Assembly (NCBI GenBank): GCA_016926985.1
Contig: JAFGNO010000048.1
Span: 1 to 6,844, forward strand
Source: Anaerolineae bacterium
GTDB lineage: Bacteria; Chloroflexota; Anaerolineae; Aggregatilineales; UBA3940
Direction of reading: 5' to 3'
Length of the DNA: 6,844 bases
Shown: piece by piece, positions 4,977-6,844 of the stretch
Layout: every line of letters starts with the position of its first letter
Position numbering within the stretch: position 1 is the stretch's first letter
Notes under the pieces: model-generated
What the model saw: only the letters and a program-made list of their open reading frames with translations
The model's database searches: none
Told to the model about the DNA's origin: nothing
Program-made: the position numbers and the translations under genes

Positions 4977-6770
4977 ATGCCAGATTTGGATGCTATTTTC
5001 TCCGCCGCCGCATTAACTGACGATTCCAGGGTTCAACAGCAGGGCATTGGATTCATCGACGGCGCGATTTCCGGCTACACGCTGCTGATGGGCGACGATG
5101 CGACACGGGTTCCGGTGCTGCTCAACTCCCTGATAGAGAAACAACTCGTCGTCTTTGTCGCCGATGAGTTGCTGCTTGATGCAATCCGTGACGCAGGTAT
5201 ATCACCGGGGTGGGAGTCACATGTCATTCCAATGAGTCTGACCAATGCCCTGGGATTTATCATCCGTTTAGCACAGGTTTTTGGCAAGGCCAGCGATACC
5301 GACGCTGTGCTGCGCTATGCCTGCGAACGCCTGCCTGGCTTCACGGTGTTGTTAGGCGATCCAACTCCAGACCGTTTGGCCCTGGCACAGGCCGCCGCCC
5401 TGCTGGGCTGTCCCTTACTGAGCACCACCGATTTGCCCTCTTCGATAGCAACCTGGGAGATTTCAGCGGGCTGCCGCCCCGCCATCGGAGCGGTTGATCC
5501 CTCCGCCATCGTCCAGCTTGGCATTGAGGAACGGGGGTTGCAAATCCGCGTCCCAATGCCGTCCCTGCCTGTAGCATATAACCCCGACTTTTCCGGTCAG
5601 GTGATCCGCAAGGATGCCAGCGGTGTCTGCCTTGCCGGTGTTGAACTGACCACAATGGGGGAAAACATTGTGGATGGACAGATCACGGTAATTGGGCCAG
5701 ACCTGGACGCAGGCTTGAGCGGAACCCAGCCTTATGCCATGCTCATTGAGGTCAGCGGGCGGGGGATGCAGCCGGATTTTGAGCCAGTACTGGAGCGGCA
5801 AATCGAAACGATGTTCAATGATGCGGATGGTGTTGTACACCGGGGGCAGCGAACGGTTGTTACCTTGAGCATCACCCAAAAAGCCATTGACCAGGGCCTG
5901 CGTTTACGCCACCTGGGAGAAATCCTATACGCCCGTTATCACAACGAATATGGCAATATCCTCAGCCGCGTTCAGATCACGATATTCACCGACCTGGCGC
6001 AAATACAACCCATCATGGAGAGAGCCCAGGCAATCTACGATCACCGCGATCACCGCCTGAGCAGCCTGACGGATGAAGCCGTCGATATCGTCTACACCTG
6101 CAATCTCTGCCAAACCATTGCTGGCGGCCATCTCTGTGTCATCAGCCCGGAGCATCCTGGTGTATGTGGTGCGGTCGACTGGCTGGACGCGCGCGCCGCG
6201 ATCAGCATCCGCCCGGTGGGGCCCAACAAAGCAGCCAGAAAAGACGGGCTGATCGATTCCCGCCTGGGCCAATGGGAAAGCGTCAACCAGATCGTCCGGC
6301 AAGAATCCGGCGGCGCTTTAGACGCCTACAGCCTGTACAGCATGATGCAAGACCCCGGTTCTGCCTGCGGCGATTTCGAGTGCATCACGGCGATGCTTCC
6401 CCTGTCTAACGGCGTGATGGTGGTAGAACGCACCTACGACGGGATAACCCCCAGTGGGATGGACTGGGCCATGCTGTATGAAATGGTCGGCGCTGGCGTC
6501 CCAGTCCCCGGCTTCATTGGGCATAGCAAGCGCGCGTTGAAGAGCTGTAAATTCATCTCGGCGGAAGGCGGCTGGCAGCGCATTGTGTGGATGAATCATT
6601 CGCTGCGGGAAGAACTGCGCGCCGTGCTGGATGCGCTTGCCACTGAGGCGGGAATATCGGGATTTGTCGAGATGATCGCAACTGAGGAGTGCGCCCTGAC
6701 CGAGGATGAAATCCTGGCCCACATGGAAGCGGCTGCGCATCCTGCCCTGACCATGAAACCGATGATTTGA
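4977..6770 (+). CDS. Acetyl-CoA synthase (ACS/CdhC)-like protein with altered A-cluster
   Basis: A 597-residue homologue of the acetyl-CoA synthase subunit of CODH/ACS, which normally joins CO, a corrinoid-bound methyl group and CoA at a [4Fe-4S]-Ni-Ni A-cluster. A Rossmann-like N-terminal part (about 20-195) includes GWESHVIPM; the middle domain (about 197-365) includes ITVIGPDLD; the C-terminal domain (from about 366) holds the A-cluster. Cys375, 378, 387 and 397 match Moorella Cys506, 509, 518 and 528, and Cys464 matches Cys595, all at a constant offset of 131. The partner of Cys597 is Asp466 (codon GAT at 6372-6374), giving Cys-Gly-Asp instead of Cys-Gly-Cys, so one ligand of the distal nickel is lost. 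Ile381 replaces the conserved Phe of the CQSF motif. The protein lacks about the first 130 residues of the 729-residue bacterial form but is longer than archaeal CdhC. Homology is certain; canonical ACS activity is doubtful. It follows the cupin regulator by 14 nt. Confidence 0.93.
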   Translation: MPDLDAIFSAAALTDDSRVQQQGIGFIDGAISGYTLLMGDDATRVPVLLNSLIEKQLVVFVADELLLDAIRDAGISPGWESHVIPMSLTNALGFIIRLAQVFGKASDTDAVLRYACERLPGFTVLLGDPTPDRLALAQAAALLGCPLLSTTDLPSSIATWEISAGCRPAIGAVDPSAIVQLGIEERGLQIRVPMPSLPVAYNPDFSGQVIRKDASGVCLAGVELTTMGENIVDGQITVIGPDLDAGLSGTQPYAMLIEVSGRGMQPDFEPVLERQIETMFNDADGVVHRGQRTVVTLSITQKAIDQGLRLRHLGEILYARYHNEYGNILSRVQITIFTDLAQIQPIMERAQAIYDHRDHRLSSLTDEAVDIVYTCNLCQTIAGGHLCVISPEHPGVCGAVDWLDARAAISIRPVGPNKAARKDGLIDSRLGQWESVNQIVRQESGGALDAYSLYSMMQDPGSACGDFECITAMLPLSNGVMVVERTYDGITPSGMDWAMLYEMVGAGVPVPGFIGHSKRALKSCKFISAEGGWQRIVWMNHSLREELRAVLDALATEAGISGFVEMIATEECALTEDEILAHMEAAAHPALTMKPMI

Positions 6771-6782
6771 GCTGAAGCGTTA

Positions 6783-6844
6783 ATGGAGGAAACAGATAGA
6801 GTTCGCATAAAGCGAGTAATGCCGCCTTATGCCCTCATCCCCAC
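6783..6844 (+). CDS. Possible start of a downstream gene, cut by the right window edge
   Basis: An ATG at 6783, 12 bases after the ACS-like stop, opens a frame that stays open to the window edge (about 20 codons, beginning Met-Glu-Glu-Thr-Asp-Arg). Its upstream ribosome site is weak. A second in-frame ATG at 6819 (Met-Pro-Pro-Tyr-Ala-Leu-Ile-Pro) is also possible, with GGAGG about 29 bases upstream, too far for a normal site. No terminator is visible after the ACS-like gene, so read-through into a further operon member is plausible. The product cannot be identified. Confidence 0.35.
   Translation, partial: MEETDRVRIKRVMPPYALIP

Noticed and set aside
5315..5879. Long minus-strand reading frames opposite the ACS-like gene, and similar long frames opposite the other genes
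   Set aside because: They are antisense to clearly conserved coding sequence and show no family motifs.
1..6844. CRISPR arrays, tRNA or rRNA genes, insertion sequences, att sites
   Set aside because: No regularly spaced repeats, no RNA gene signatures, no transposase or integrase genes and no terminal inverted repeats were seen on either strand.

Overview
The window shows two divergent transcription units around an AT-rich intergenic region (about 4140-4330). It is compact, moderately GC-rich bacterial DNA. The acetyl-CoA synthase-like gene, the AmmeMemoRadiSam-type radical SAM enzyme and the Mrp/NBP35-type ATPase point to an anaerobe of Wood-Ljungdahl background. Chloroflexota (Dehalococcoidia or Anaerolineae) or a clostridial acetogen-like lineage would fit, but no rRNA or other taxonomic marker is present, so this is a weak inference.

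Minus-strand unit, read from about 4233 down to 1. A near-consensus sigma-70 promoter (TGGACA, 17 bp, TATAAT) leads into a divergent Mrp/NBP35-family P-loop ATPase. It is followed by a ZIP-family divalent metal transporter, a universal stress protein, an AmrS-like radical SAM protein, a YggS/PLPBP-family PLP-binding protein and the first codons of one more gene that runs off the left edge. Gaps are 5, 70 and 17 nt, then a 20-nt overlap, then 29 nt, so this is probably one operon. Its shared themes are metal and Fe-S handling and general housekeeping; no single pathway joins all members.

Plus-strand unit, 4372 to the right edge. An XRE-type helix-turn-helix/cupin regulator is followed within 14 nt (or with a 1-nt TGATG overlap, depending on the start) by an acetyl-CoA synthase (ACS/CdhC) homologue. 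A possible further gene starts just before the right edge. An extended -10 element overlapped by a 5-bp inverted repeat suggests an autoregulated promoter.

The most interesting object is the ACS homologue. It aligns without gaps over the A-cluster region with the well-studied Moorella enzyme (constant offset of 131 residues), keeps the four [4Fe-4S] cysteines and the first cysteine of the Cys-Gly-Cys nickel motif, but has Asp in place of the last cysteine (Cys-Gly-Asp). It also has Ile at the position of the phenylalanine that gates the active site and lacks roughly the first 130 residues of the bacterial family. Together with its coupling to a cupin regulator, this suggests an ACS-derived protein with altered metal chemistry or a new role, not a standard ACS. 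The divergent Mrp-like ATPase next door is also degenerate in its nucleotide-binding motifs.
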